From Candidatus Aphodoplasma excrementigallinarum (GTDB taxonomy: Bacteria; Bacillota; Clostridia; UBA1381; UMGS1253), in the NCBI GenBank assembly GCA_018713805.1, contig DVOF01000187.1, positions 1 to 9,458 of the forward strand: a stretch of 9,458 bases of DNA. The letters are read 5' to 3'. The translations under genes and the position numbers were made by a program. Below, piece by piece: positions 1 to 6,290 of the stretch. The notes below the pieces were generated by a model, which was not told the DNA's origin, did no database searches, and was given only the letters and a program-made list of their open reading frames with translations. Numbering within the stretch: position 1 is the stretch's first letter; every line of letters begins with the position of its first letter.

Positions 1-31
1 CCTGATCTGTGGTGATACATGTCCGGAAAAC

Positions 32-72
32 AAAAAACACCCTTGTACTTTTCTGTACTTCGGATGTTTTTT
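32..72 (-). terminator. Intrinsic terminator of the rhaA-rhaB operon
   Basis: Read on the minus strand, an A6 run and CATCC (72-62) pair with GGGTG and a T6 run (42-32), giving an 11-bp stem with one G-T wobble and a 19-nt loop. The loop holds an extra GTAC/GTAC pairing. The hairpin starts about 20 nt after the rhaB stop and ends in six T residues, the usual form of a rho-independent terminator. Because both arms end in A or T runs it could also stop plus-strand transcription, with one C-A mismatch in that direction. Confidence 0.75.
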
Positions 73-92
73 GTATTATATTCTGCCAAAAG

Positions 93-1553
93 CTATTTCA
101 TTGCGCATATATCTATGTACCGGCGGTACGCTTCCTCCCATGCCGGCGCATCCTCAGGCAAATATTCCCTCAGGTCGTATGATGCCTTCACAACCGCGCG
201 CGCCTGCTTTAACGTCTCAATCTCGCCGAGCGCAACATACTGCATCAGCGCATTGCCGATGCTCGTCGCCTCGACCGGCCCGGCTACAACGCGCATCCCC
301 GTCGCATTTGCAATAAAGCGGCACAAAATATCGTTTTTGATGCCGCCGCCGACCATGTGAATCGTGTCCGGCACTTCCGGAAGCATTTGCGCAATCTCCT
401 TGACCGACTTTGCGCACTCGAGCGCAAGGCTTTCCATGATCGTGCGGTTGAGCGCGCCGACCGTCTGCGGAATTGTCTGACCCGTCCGCTCTGCAAACGC
501 GCGGATACGCCCCACCATGTCACCCGGCCGCTCAAAGGCCGCGTCGTTCGGGTTGATGATGCACGCAAACGGCTCCGCCAGAACCGCCTCGTCCTCCATC
601 TGCTGGTAGCTGACCTCCACACCGCTCCGGCGCAGTGCGCGGCGGCTCTCCTGCTGGATCCAAAGCCCCATGATGTTGTGCAGGAAACGGTATTTTCCAA
701 ATACGCCACCCTCGTTCGTATAATTGTAGCCATAGCTCTGCTCCGTGATGATCGCCTCATCCGTTTCCGCACCGAGCAAAAGCCACGTACCGCAGCTGAT
801 ATACAGGCTCTTTTCCGGCGCGTCCATTGGCGCGGCGACAACGGCCGATGCCGTATCGTGCGATGCAACAGCCACAACAGGCACGGACGGTACGCCGAGC
901 TCGCTGCACAGTTCCTCGCTCAAATAGCCGGCCACGCTGCCGGGCTGAATCATGGGCGCAAACTTGTTGGTAAGCCCAAAGCGCGCCAGCAGCGCGCCGT
1001 CAAACGTCCGGCTTTTCGCGTTCAGCATTTGACTTGTCGAAGCAATCGTATATTCAGTGCGCTTTTCCCCCGTCAGGAAATAATTGAACAAATCCGGCAT
1101 AAACAGCGTCGTTTCCGTGCAGGAAAACACCGGCTCCTTTGCGCTGCACATATACTGAAACAATGTATTAAAAAACGTAAACTGGATTCCCGTGCTGTCG
1201 AACACAGCGCGCTTTTCCTCCTCGGTGAGGCTGACCGCGTCTGTACGCGTATCACGATAGTGGTACGGGTTTTGCAGCAGCCGGCCCTCTGCGTCGAGCA
1301 GGCCGTAGTCGACCCCCCACGTGTCGATCCCGATTGCGCTGATTTCTGTGCCAGTGTTCTTGCATTTGAGTATCCCCTGCTTGATTTCATGGAACAGGCG
1401 CAAAACGTCCCAGCAGAAACTGCCGCGCACCATGACCGGGTCGTTGTCGAAGCGGTGTACCTCCTCCGACAGCAGCTTTCCGTCCTTCAGCTCAAACACG
1501 ACCGCGCGGCCACTCGATGCACCAAAGTCAAAGGCCAATACCTTTTTTCCCAT
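93..1553 (-). CDS. rhaB: Rhamnulokinase
   Basis: This is a 486-residue FGGY-family sugar kinase that phosphorylates L-rhamnulose with ATP to L-rhamnulose 1-phosphate, the second step of cytoplasmic L-rhamnose breakdown. The N-terminal phosphate loop is FDFGASSGR (residues 8-16). DTWGVDYG (77-84) is the rhamnulokinase form of the sugar-binding region. SHDTASA (231-237) carries the presumed catalytic Asp233. ISCGTW (252-257) and VGGGIKN (401-407) are the adenosine-side motifs of the actin-like ATPase fold. The length matches RhaB proteins of about 480-490 residues. The ATG has GGAGG (1562-1566) 8 nt upstream, and only 13 nt separate it from the rhaA stop, so the two genes are almost certainly translated from one mRNA. 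FGGY kinases of related specificity (fuculokinase, xylulokinase) are less likely given DTWGVDYG and the rhaA partner. The reading frame is intact. Confidence 0.96.
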   Translation of the reverse strand: MGKKVLAFDFGASSGRAVVFELKDGKLLSEEVHRFDNDPVMVRGSFCWDVLRLFHEIKQGILKCKNTGTEISAIGIDTWGVDYGLLDAEGRLLQNPYHYRDTRTDAVSLTEEEKRAVFDSTGIQFTFFNTLFQYMCSAKEPVFSCTETTLFMPDLFNYFLTGEKRTEYTIASTSQMLNAKSRTFDGALLARFGLTNKFAPMIQPGSVAGYLSEELCSELGVPSVPVVAVASHDTASAVVAAPMDAPEKSLYISCGTWLLLGAETDEAIITEQSYGYNYTNEGGVFGKYRFLHNIMGLWIQQESRRALRRSGVEVSYQQMEDEAVLAEPFACIINPNDAAFERPGDMVGRIRAFAERTGQTIPQTVGALNRTIMESLALECAKSVKEIAQMLPEVPDTIHMVGGGIKNDILCRFIANATGMRVVAGPVEATSIGNALMQYVALGEIETLKQARAVVKASYDLREYLPEDAPAWEEAYRRYIDICAMK

Positions 1554-1566
1554 CGCCGCAGCCTCC

Positions 1567-2802
1567 TTATCGCTTGGAAAGTACGTCTTTCTCGTACTGC
1601 TTCACTTCGTCGAGCCAGCCAAACCCGCTCGCAACGCCGTTCCGCTCCAAAAATTCGTCCCATACGACGCCCCACGGCATCGCTTTCAGCTCCTCCATCA
1701 GGGCGAGGCGCTTCGTGTAGTCGCCGCTGTATTCCGCCTCGAACAGCGCGTTTACCGGCTCCAGAAGGCCCATCAAAAGCGCCTTCTGCGTGTTGCGGAT
1801 CCCGATCACCCACGCCGCGACGCGGTTGATGCTCGCGTCAAAGAAGTCAAGGCCAATATGTACCTTGTCAAACAAGTCGTGCCGGCACAGCTCCGCCATA
1901 AGCCGCTGCAGCTCCTCGTCGAGGATGACCACATGGTCGCTGTCCCAACGAACGGGGCGGCTCGTGTGCAGCAGGATGCCCGGCACAAAGTCAATCACAC
2001 CCGTGATTTTGTCGGACACGTACTCGGTCGGGTGGTAATGGCCCGTATCGAGCGTTAGGAGCGTCTGGTGCTTAACCGCATAGCCCATGTAGAACTCGTG
2101 TGAGCCGACGGTATAGCTCTCCGCGCCAATCCCGAACACCTTGCTCTCCACTGCGTCGAGGTTATGCTCCGTTTTCTTTTCAAAAATTTTGTCAAGCGAG
2201 TCCTCCAGCTTGCGCCGGTAGATGTAGCGGTCCGCCGGGATATCCTTCATCCCGTCCGGAATCCATACGTTCGTAACGGCTGTGGTCTTCAGCTCGCGCC
2301 CCATGTAATCTGCAATCTCGCGACACGCGATACAATGCTCGACCCAATAATTGCGGATGCCGTCGTCCAGGCTTGAAAGCGTCAACCCATCCGCTTTGGG
2401 GTGGGAGAACAGCGTCGGGTTAAAGTCGAGGCCAAGCCCCTCCTCTTTGGCGAACGCCACCCAGTTTTCAAAATGCTCCGGACGCAGTGCATTGCGCTCC
2501 ACAGCTTTGCCGTCTGTTTCGGCATAAATTGCATGCAGGCTCAGGCGGTGCTTCCCGGCGATAAACGAAAGCATCTTTTTGATATCCGCGCGCAGCTGCT
2601 CCGGCGTCTGCGCCTTGCCCGGATAGTTCCCCGTCGTGGCAATCCCGCCGGAAAGCGCGCTCGCATTCACCTCAAACCCGTCGATATCGTCGCCCTGCCA
2701 GCAATGGATGGAAATCGGAATTTTGCCAAGCTTTTCAATTGCCTGTTCCGTGTCCACCCCCAGCTCTGCATACCTCTGTTTTGCGATTTCATACATACTC
2801 AA
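1567..2802 (-). CDS. rhaA: L-rhamnose isomerase
   Basis: This 411-residue cytoplasmic enzyme interconverts L-rhamnose and L-rhamnulose using divalent metal, normally Mn2+, in a TIM barrel. Family landmarks are in order: IHCWQGDD (residues 32-39), GAESYTVG around 227-233, LDTGHYHPTE (251-260), RPVRWDSDHVV (282-292) and GLDFFDASINR (317-327). The conserved acidic and His residues in the last three, together with Glu228, are the expected metal and substrate ligands. Length is close to the 419 residues of E. coli RhaA. I chose the TTG at 2802 because it is 8 nt from a perfect AGGAGG. The in-frame ATG at 2796, two codons later, is the alternative and sits 14 nt from the same site. The gene is first in the operon and feeds RhaB directly downstream; its stop TAA runs into the rhaB Shine-Dalgarno sequence. 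No lesions are seen. Confidence 0.96.
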   Translation of the reverse strand: MSMYEIAKQRYAELGVDTEQAIEKLGKIPISIHCWQGDDIDGFEVNASALSGGIATTGNYPGKAQTPEQLRADIKKMLSFIAGKHRLSLHAIYAETDGKAVERNALRPEHFENWVAFAKEEGLGLDFNPTLFSHPKADGLTLSSLDDGIRNYWVEHCIACREIADYMGRELKTTAVTNVWIPDGMKDIPADRYIYRRKLEDSLDKIFEKKTEHNLDAVESKVFGIGAESYTVGSHEFYMGYAVKHQTLLTLDTGHYHPTEYVSDKITGVIDFVPGILLHTSRPVRWDSDHVVILDEELQRLMAELCRHDLFDKVHIGLDFFDASINRVAAWVIGIRNTQKALLMGLLEPVNALFEAEYSGDYTKRLALMEELKAMPWGVVWDEFLERNGVASGFGWLDEVKQYEKDVLSKR

Positions 2803-2810
2803 ATGGATTT

Positions 2811-2817
2811 CCTCCTC
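2811..2817 (-). promoter_or_regulatory. Ribosome-binding site of rhaA that favours a TTG start
   Basis: On the minus strand GAGGAGG lies 8 nt before TTG (2802) and 14 nt before ATG (2796). The spacing points to TTG; use of the ATG would shorten the protein by only two residues. Confidence 0.6.
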
Positions 2818-2838
2818 TATTTCATACTTTTTATTGGT

Positions 2839-2867
2839 ATTTTACCACAGAAGCAAAGCAAAAACAA
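2839..2867 (-). promoter_or_regulatory. Probable sigma-A promoter of rhaA-rhaB
   Basis: On the minus strand a -35 TTGTTT (2867-2862) is followed after 17 nt by a -10 TAAAAT (2844-2839), preceded by TGG as in extended -10 promoters. Transcription would start near 2832, giving a leader of about 30 nt. The -10 lies inside a short dyad, GGTA-TTT-TACC (2836-2846), which could be an operator half or mere chance. I saw no catabolite-repression (cre) sequence and no rhamnose regulator gene in the window. Confidence 0.5.
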
Positions 2868-2889
2868 CAGGAAATCCCACTTTTTCTGT

Positions 2890-2919
2890 TTAACTTTTTA
2901 GTTTTTATCCGCATATAAT
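2890..2919 (+). promoter_or_regulatory. Probable sigma-A promoter of the superoxide dismutase gene
   Basis: A perfect TATAAT (2914-2919) lies 18 nt after TTAACT (2890-2895), a 4-of-6 match to the -35 consensus. The predicted start near 2926 leaves a leader of about 37 nt before the ATG at 2963. It is back-to-back with the rhaA promoter, so both units are driven from the 160-bp AT-rich divergent region. Confidence 0.55.
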
Positions 2920-2962
2920 AAAATAAATCATGTTTGCTGTATTTTGGCAGAAGGAGGCATTT

Positions 2963-3592
2963 ATGAACATGGAACGCGCACACTACGAATTTACGCTTCC
3001 GCCGCTGTGCTACGACTTCGACGCGCTGGAGCCGTACATTGACACGGAAACCGTATATTTGCACCACAACAAGCATTTCCAGACCTATACGGATAACCTC
3101 AACGCCGTTTTAAAAAAATATCCCCGGCTTTGGCGCTACAGCATTGAGGAGCTTTTGACCCGGCCAAAGCTATTGCCCAAAGACGACCAGACAAAGCTGA
3201 TAAATAATGCCGGCGGCTACTATAACCACGATTTTTATTTCCGCAACCTACGCGCCGGCAAACCGGGCAACCGCCCTTCCGGTGCGCTGGCAGCCGCAAT
3301 CGAGGCAACATTTGGCGGCTTTGAACCGTTTAAAGACGAGTTTACCAAGCAAGCACTCGCCGTATTTGGCTCCGGATACCTCTGGCTGGTAAAAAGCGGC
3401 GGCAGGCTCGGGCTGCTCCCAACCAAGAACCAGGACGCGCCCATTACATACGGCTACACCCCAATTGCATGTATCGACGTATGGGAGCACGCCTACTATT
3501 TAAAGTACCACAACCGGCGTGTGGAATATATCCAAAACTGGTTTTACATCGTAAACTGGGCCATGTCGGAACGCATGTATGCTGAATCGTAA
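2963..3592 (+). CDS. sodA: Superoxide dismutase, Fe/Mn family, Mn-type residues
   Basis: This 209-residue cytoplasmic enzyme converts superoxide to hydrogen peroxide and oxygen. All four metal ligands of the Fe/Mn family are visible: His34 in YLHHNKH, His89 in YYNHDFY, and Asp172 and His176 in DVWEHAYY. The gateway Tyr is Tyr42 in FQTY. The second-sphere position that is Gln in Fe enzymes is Gly85 (NNAGG), while Gln157 in NQDAP supplies the Gln from the C-terminal domain, as in Mn enzymes. Metal choice is therefore predicted to be Mn or cambialistic, but sequence alone does not settle it. There is no signal peptide. The ATG at 2963 has AAGGAGG (2951-2957) 5 nt upstream; an in-frame ATG at 2930 lies almost at the predicted transcription start and lacks a Shine-Dalgarno site. 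The N-terminus carries about eight residues more than E. coli SodB. The gene is monocistronic. Confidence 0.93.
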   Translation: MNMERAHYEFTLPPLCYDFDALEPYIDTETVYLHHNKHFQTYTDNLNAVLKKYPRLWRYSIEELLTRPKLLPKDDQTKLINNAGGYYNHDFYFRNLRAGKPGNRPSGALAAAIEATFGGFEPFKDEFTKQALAVFGSGYLWLVKSGGRLGLLPTKNQDAPITYGYTPIACIDVWEHAYYLKYHNRRVEYIQNWFYIVNWAMSERMYAES

Positions 3593-3596
3593 AAAA

Positions 3597-3622
3597 GGTA
3601 TCCTTTGCAGGATACCTTTTTT
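3597..3622. terminator. Bidirectional intrinsic terminator between convergent genes
   Basis: GGTATCC (3597-3603) and GGATACC (3610-3616) form a perfect 7-bp stem with loop TTTGCA. It is flanked by A6 (3591-3596) and T6 (3617-3622), so it has a U-tract in both directions. It fills the 30 bp between the sod stop (3590-3592) and the stop of the minus-strand fusion gene (3625-3623). Confidence 0.9.
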
Positions 3623-6052
3623 CTATCTCGTTTCGATCTTGCGGATCCGGTCAATCATGTCGGCCGCAAGCTCGCCTGCCATTTCCGCGTTCATGCCCTC
3701 GCTGATGATGCGCATGGACGGCGCGGAAGAGTCCGGAACGACCAGCACCCAGCCCTTGTCGTCAAATATCTTGATTCCGTCGGTCAGGTCTGTATCATAA
3801 CCCCGAAACTGCTCGATCAGTTCCTTGATAACGGTGCCCTTCCGTTCGGCGCGGCAGTAGACCTTATCGCTTGTGATAAAGTACTGCTCCGCCTCCTCCA
3901 TCAAGCGGGAAAGCGGCTGCCCGCTCTCCGCGAGATACACAAGCAGGCGCAGCAGCGCGCCCGCGCCGTCAAAGTGGAGCACGAACTGCTCCTCCCCGCC
4001 GCTCTGCGCAACACCGCGCATAAAGTCCGGCTGGTCGATTTTGGTATAAACCACCTTGCGTCCATACCGTTTTGCCAGCCTGGTCAGGCTCTGTGGCGCA
4101 GAAACCGGGAGCACCACATCCCCGCCGGATCCGCTCTGCAACGCAATAATGACGTCCAGCGCAAGGACGCTGTTCCGGTCCAGGATGCGGCCGTTCTCAT
4201 CCATTAAAATCAGATGCTCGCACTCGTCGTCGAGCGCCGCGCCAAACAAAAAGCCCTCCTCCCTGACCCGGGCGGAAAGCGCGCGCAGCGCGGCGGATTG
4301 GATCGAGTCGATTTTTTCGTCGGTGACGACTGCCTCCGCGCCGACCTCGGCGCAAATGCGGCTGATGATGTCCGCGCCGGTTTTATTCTGCGTATTGACG
4401 AGGATTTTTTTCTCCAGCGGTTCTCCCGTCGTACGTTTCAAAATATCACGGATATAAAATTCCTTATAATTCTGGACGCTGACGGCCTTTTTCACGTCGC
4501 TGCCCTCCGCGCGGACAAAGTCCTCGCGTTCGTACAGGTTTTCCAGCTTCCGCTGGAGCTTGCTCCCAAGGTCGCAGCCGGTTTCATCCATAAAGTCGAT
4601 TTTGATATAACAGCCGTCCGACTGCCGCAGGGCGCAGATATGCGCGCCGCCGTCCAGGTTGTAAAACCGCACCGCAAAGCGCGTCATCGCCCCGAGCTGT
4701 ACGCCGCAGTCGTACACCTCGCACCCGGCCGACATCAACCCGCTTTTCAGTGCGCCGCCAAGCATGTCCGCCGAAGCGTCGCCGCAGACGCTGACCGCGA
4801 CCCTGCCGCTTTTGACAAGCGCGCCGAATGCCGCGCCGAGGCGCGACACCGACTCCGGCGTAACGTCGACGTTGATCTCGCCTCGGATCCGCCCGGACTC
4901 GAACAGCGTCTTTTTGTGAACCGATTCCCACACTAAATTGGTATGCACCTGCGTTTCCGGCTCGACAGTCTTGTTGGGCCATAGCTTGATCGACGGCTTG
5001 ATGACGCTCCGCTCGCCGATTTTGCACGCATCGCCGACCACGGACTGCTCATAGACGCAGACCGACGGTTTCAGCTTTGCCTTCTCGCCAATCACGCAGG
5101 CGCGCAGCTGGGAAAAGGCGCCGATGTGCGCCCCACTGCCGACAATGCTCTTCTTGATATTGGCCATCCGGCCGATATGCGCGCCGCTCTCGAGCACGCT
5201 GTATTCGCTGATGACCGCGCCTTCGCTGATACGGACGCAGTCGCCGATATAGACCGGCGCGTGCAGCTCAACCCCCGGCTCAATCGTCACGTCCGCGCCG
5301 ATGTAGATCCCATCCGAAATCTGCTTTGCCGCGAGCGGTACGTCAACCTTCCCGGCAAGCATGTCGTACTGGCACGACATATAGGCAAACGTATCGCCCA
5401 CATCGCACCAGTACCCCTCGGCATTATAGCCATAGAGGCGCTTTTTTTCGTGCAGAAGCGCCGGGAACAGGTCGCAGGCAAAGTCGATTGCGCCCTCCTG
5501 CGGCGCATGGTCGAACACTTCGGGTTCTAAGATATAGATGCCCGTGTTGACCATGTCGCTGACGACCTCGCCCCAGGCAGGCTTTTCGATAAAGCGAGTG
5601 ATGCGCCCGTCCGGCTCCGTCACGACAACGCCGTACTCGAGCGGCACATCGACCTGCTTGAGCACCAGGGTCGCGTCTGCGCCGTTCTTTTTGTGGAAGT
5701 CCAGCGCGTCGCTTAAGTCAATGTCCGTCATCGCGTCGCCGCTGATCACCAGAAACGTACCGTCCAGGAAGCTGCGCGCATTTCTGACGCTGCCCGCCGT
5801 GCCGAGCGGCGTTTCCTCGATAAAATAGGAAATCGAAACGCCATACTCGCTCCCGTCGCCGAAATACTCCATGATTTCTCCCGGCATGTAGCGCGCGGTA
5901 ATGCCGATTTCCGTAATCCTGTGCTTTTTGAGCAGCGCAATCGTATATTCGATTGCCGGCCGGTCGAGCAGGCGGACCATTGGCTTCGGTCTTGTGCACG
6001 TCAACGGGCGCAGCCGGCTGCCCTCGCCGCCCGCCATGATGATTGCCTTCAT
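3623..6052 (-). CDS. Sugar-1-phosphate nucleotidyltransferase fused to a beta-helix and a degenerate phosphoglucomutase-like domain
   Basis: The 809-residue protein has three parts. Residues 1-235 are an NTP-transferase domain of the mannose-1-phosphate guanylyltransferase type, with GGEGSRLRPLT (8-18), RPKPM (21-25), GD at 105-106 followed by TDID (109-112), and FIEKP (154-158). It should join a nucleotide to a sugar 1-phosphate; the exact sugar and base are not readable. Residues about 245-370 are hexapeptide repeats of a left-handed beta-helix. Residues about 380-809 have phosphoglucomutase/phosphomannomutase length and layout, but the catalytic loops are decayed: the TASHNP serine loop reads CALRQS (473-478), the DGDADR metal loop reads DDECEH (608-613), and the SGTEP phosphate loop reads SSAP (775-778). 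That half is probably non-catalytic. Start: ATG at 6052 sits where family members begin (MKAIIMAGG), with GAGGGAAAGG upstream; an upstream in-frame ATG at 6139 would add a basic 29-residue tail but has no Shine-Dalgarno site. A role in cell-surface polysaccharide or glycan precursor supply is an inference. Confidence 0.88.
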   Translation of the reverse strand: MKAIIMAGGEGSRLRPLTCTRPKPMVRLLDRPAIEYTIALLKKHRITEIGITARYMPGEIMEYFGDGSEYGVSISYFIEETPLGTAGSVRNARSFLDGTFLVISGDAMTDIDLSDALDFHKKNGADATLVLKQVDVPLEYGVVVTEPDGRITRFIEKPAWGEVVSDMVNTGIYILEPEVFDHAPQEGAIDFACDLFPALLHEKKRLYGYNAEGYWCDVGDTFAYMSCQYDMLAGKVDVPLAAKQISDGIYIGADVTIEPGVELHAPVYIGDCVRISEGAVISEYSVLESGAHIGRMANIKKSIVGSGAHIGAFSQLRACVIGEKAKLKPSVCVYEQSVVGDACKIGERSVIKPSIKLWPNKTVEPETQVHTNLVWESVHKKTLFESGRIRGEINVDVTPESVSRLGAAFGALVKSGRVAVSVCGDASADMLGGALKSGLMSAGCEVYDCGVQLGAMTRFAVRFYNLDGGAHICALRQSDGCYIKIDFMDETGCDLGSKLQRKLENLYEREDFVRAEGSDVKKAVSVQNYKEFYIRDILKRTTGEPLEKKILVNTQNKTGADIISRICAEVGAEAVVTDEKIDSIQSAALRALSARVREEGFLFGAALDDECEHLILMDENGRILDRNSVLALDVIIALQSGSGGDVVLPVSAPQSLTRLAKRYGRKVVYTKIDQPDFMRGVAQSGGEEQFVLHFDGAGALLRLLVYLAESGQPLSRLMEEAEQYFITSDKVYCRAERKGTVIKELIEQFRGYDTDLTDGIKIFDDKGWVLVVPDSSAPSMRIISEGMNAEMAGELAADMIDRIRKIETR

Positions 6053-6076
6053 ACCTTTCCCTCGCTTTGTCACGTC

Positions 6077-6105
6077 CGGCCCCGCTAAGCAGGGCCGCGT
6101 TTTTT
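6077..6105 (+). terminator. Plus-strand terminator-like hairpin 1 in the fusion gene's leader
   Basis: CGGCCC (6077-6082) pairs with GGGCCG (6092-6097), continuing as GC/GC around a TAA loop with one C-A mismatch, and is followed by CG and T6 (6100-6105). In the plus direction this has the form of a rho-independent terminator, yet no plus-strand gene lies just upstream. In minus-strand RNA the stem is stronger (the mismatch becomes a G-U pair, nine pairs in all) but has no trailing U-tract, and it sits 24 nt before the fusion gene's start codon. Confidence 0.5.
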
Positions 6106-6106
6106 C

Positions 6107-6136
6107 CCGCGGCTTTTTGGCCTGCCGCGGCTTTTT
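6107..6136 (+). terminator. Plus-strand terminator-like hairpin 2, tandem with the first
   Basis: CCGCGGC (6107-6113) pairs with GCCGCGG (6124-6130) around a 10-nt loop and is followed by C and T5 (6132-6136). The same bases form a direct repeat of CCGCGGCTTTTT (6107-6118 and 6125-6136). It lies directly after hairpin 1, so the two together look like a double plus-strand transcription stop upstream of spoIIP. Confidence 0.45.
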
Positions 6137-6163
6137 CATGCCGTGTTATTATTTGCATTAAAA

Positions 6164-6178
6164 GGCGCATTATACGCC
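6164..6178. repeat. 15-bp palindrome centred on the -10 box
   Basis: GGCGCATTATACGCC matches its own reverse complement except at one symmetric pair (6168/6174) and the centre. It encloses the predicted minus-strand -10, a position suited to a repressor operator. No regulator gene is nearby, so this is only an inference. Confidence 0.35.
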
Positions 6179-6197
6179 AAAGCGACCGCCGCGACAT
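6169..6197 (-). promoter_or_regulatory. Possible sigma-A promoter of the nucleotidyltransferase fusion gene
   Basis: On the minus strand a perfect TATAAT -10 (6174-6169) has, 17 nt upstream, a weak -35 ATGTCG (6197-6192). Transcription would start near 6162 and give a leader of about 110 nt that includes both GC-rich hairpins. The poor -35 suggests an activated or weak promoter. Confidence 0.4.
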
Positions 6198-6213
6198 ATT
6201 TTTTCTGCATTTT

Positions 6214-6242
6214 GAATATACATAGGCAATAAGACATGCTTT
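6214..6242 (+). promoter_or_regulatory. Candidate sigma-E sporulation promoter of spoIIP
   Basis: GAATATA (6214-6220) matches 6 of 7 positions of the sigma-E -35 (KMATATT). After 14 nt, CATGCTTT (6235-6242) matches 6 of 8 of the -10 (CATACAHT). The start would fall near 6249, about 25 nt before the Shine-Dalgarno site. A second, weaker pair with the same spacing overlaps it (CATATT 6195-6200, AATATACA 6215-6222). spoIIP belongs to the sigma-E regulon in Bacillus subtilis, which makes the match more credible. A 6-bp inverted repeat (GCTTTT 6238-6243, AAAAGC 6251-6256) overlaps the -10. Confidence 0.4.
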
Positions 6243-6290
6243 TCCTAAGAAAAAGCTTTGATAATCAACCCAAAGGAGAGAACGTACCCT

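Noticed and set aside
357..1829. 490-codon open frame on the plus strand opposite rhaB and the end of rhaA
   Set aside because: It is antisense to two clear family members, is rich in Arg, Ala and His, has no recognisable motif, and is the expected by-product of GC-biased codon use.
2866..2890. Operator between rhaA and sod (AACAG, 15 nt, CTGTT)
   Set aside because: Five-base arms in AT-rich DNA are expected by chance.
6053..6139. Possible 29-residue basic N-terminal extension of the nucleotidyltransferase fusion (starting MKKPRQAKKPR)
   Set aside because: The upstream ATG has no Shine-Dalgarno site, the extension is coded by the hairpin DNA, and family members start at MKAIIMAGG, which here has its own ribosome-binding site.
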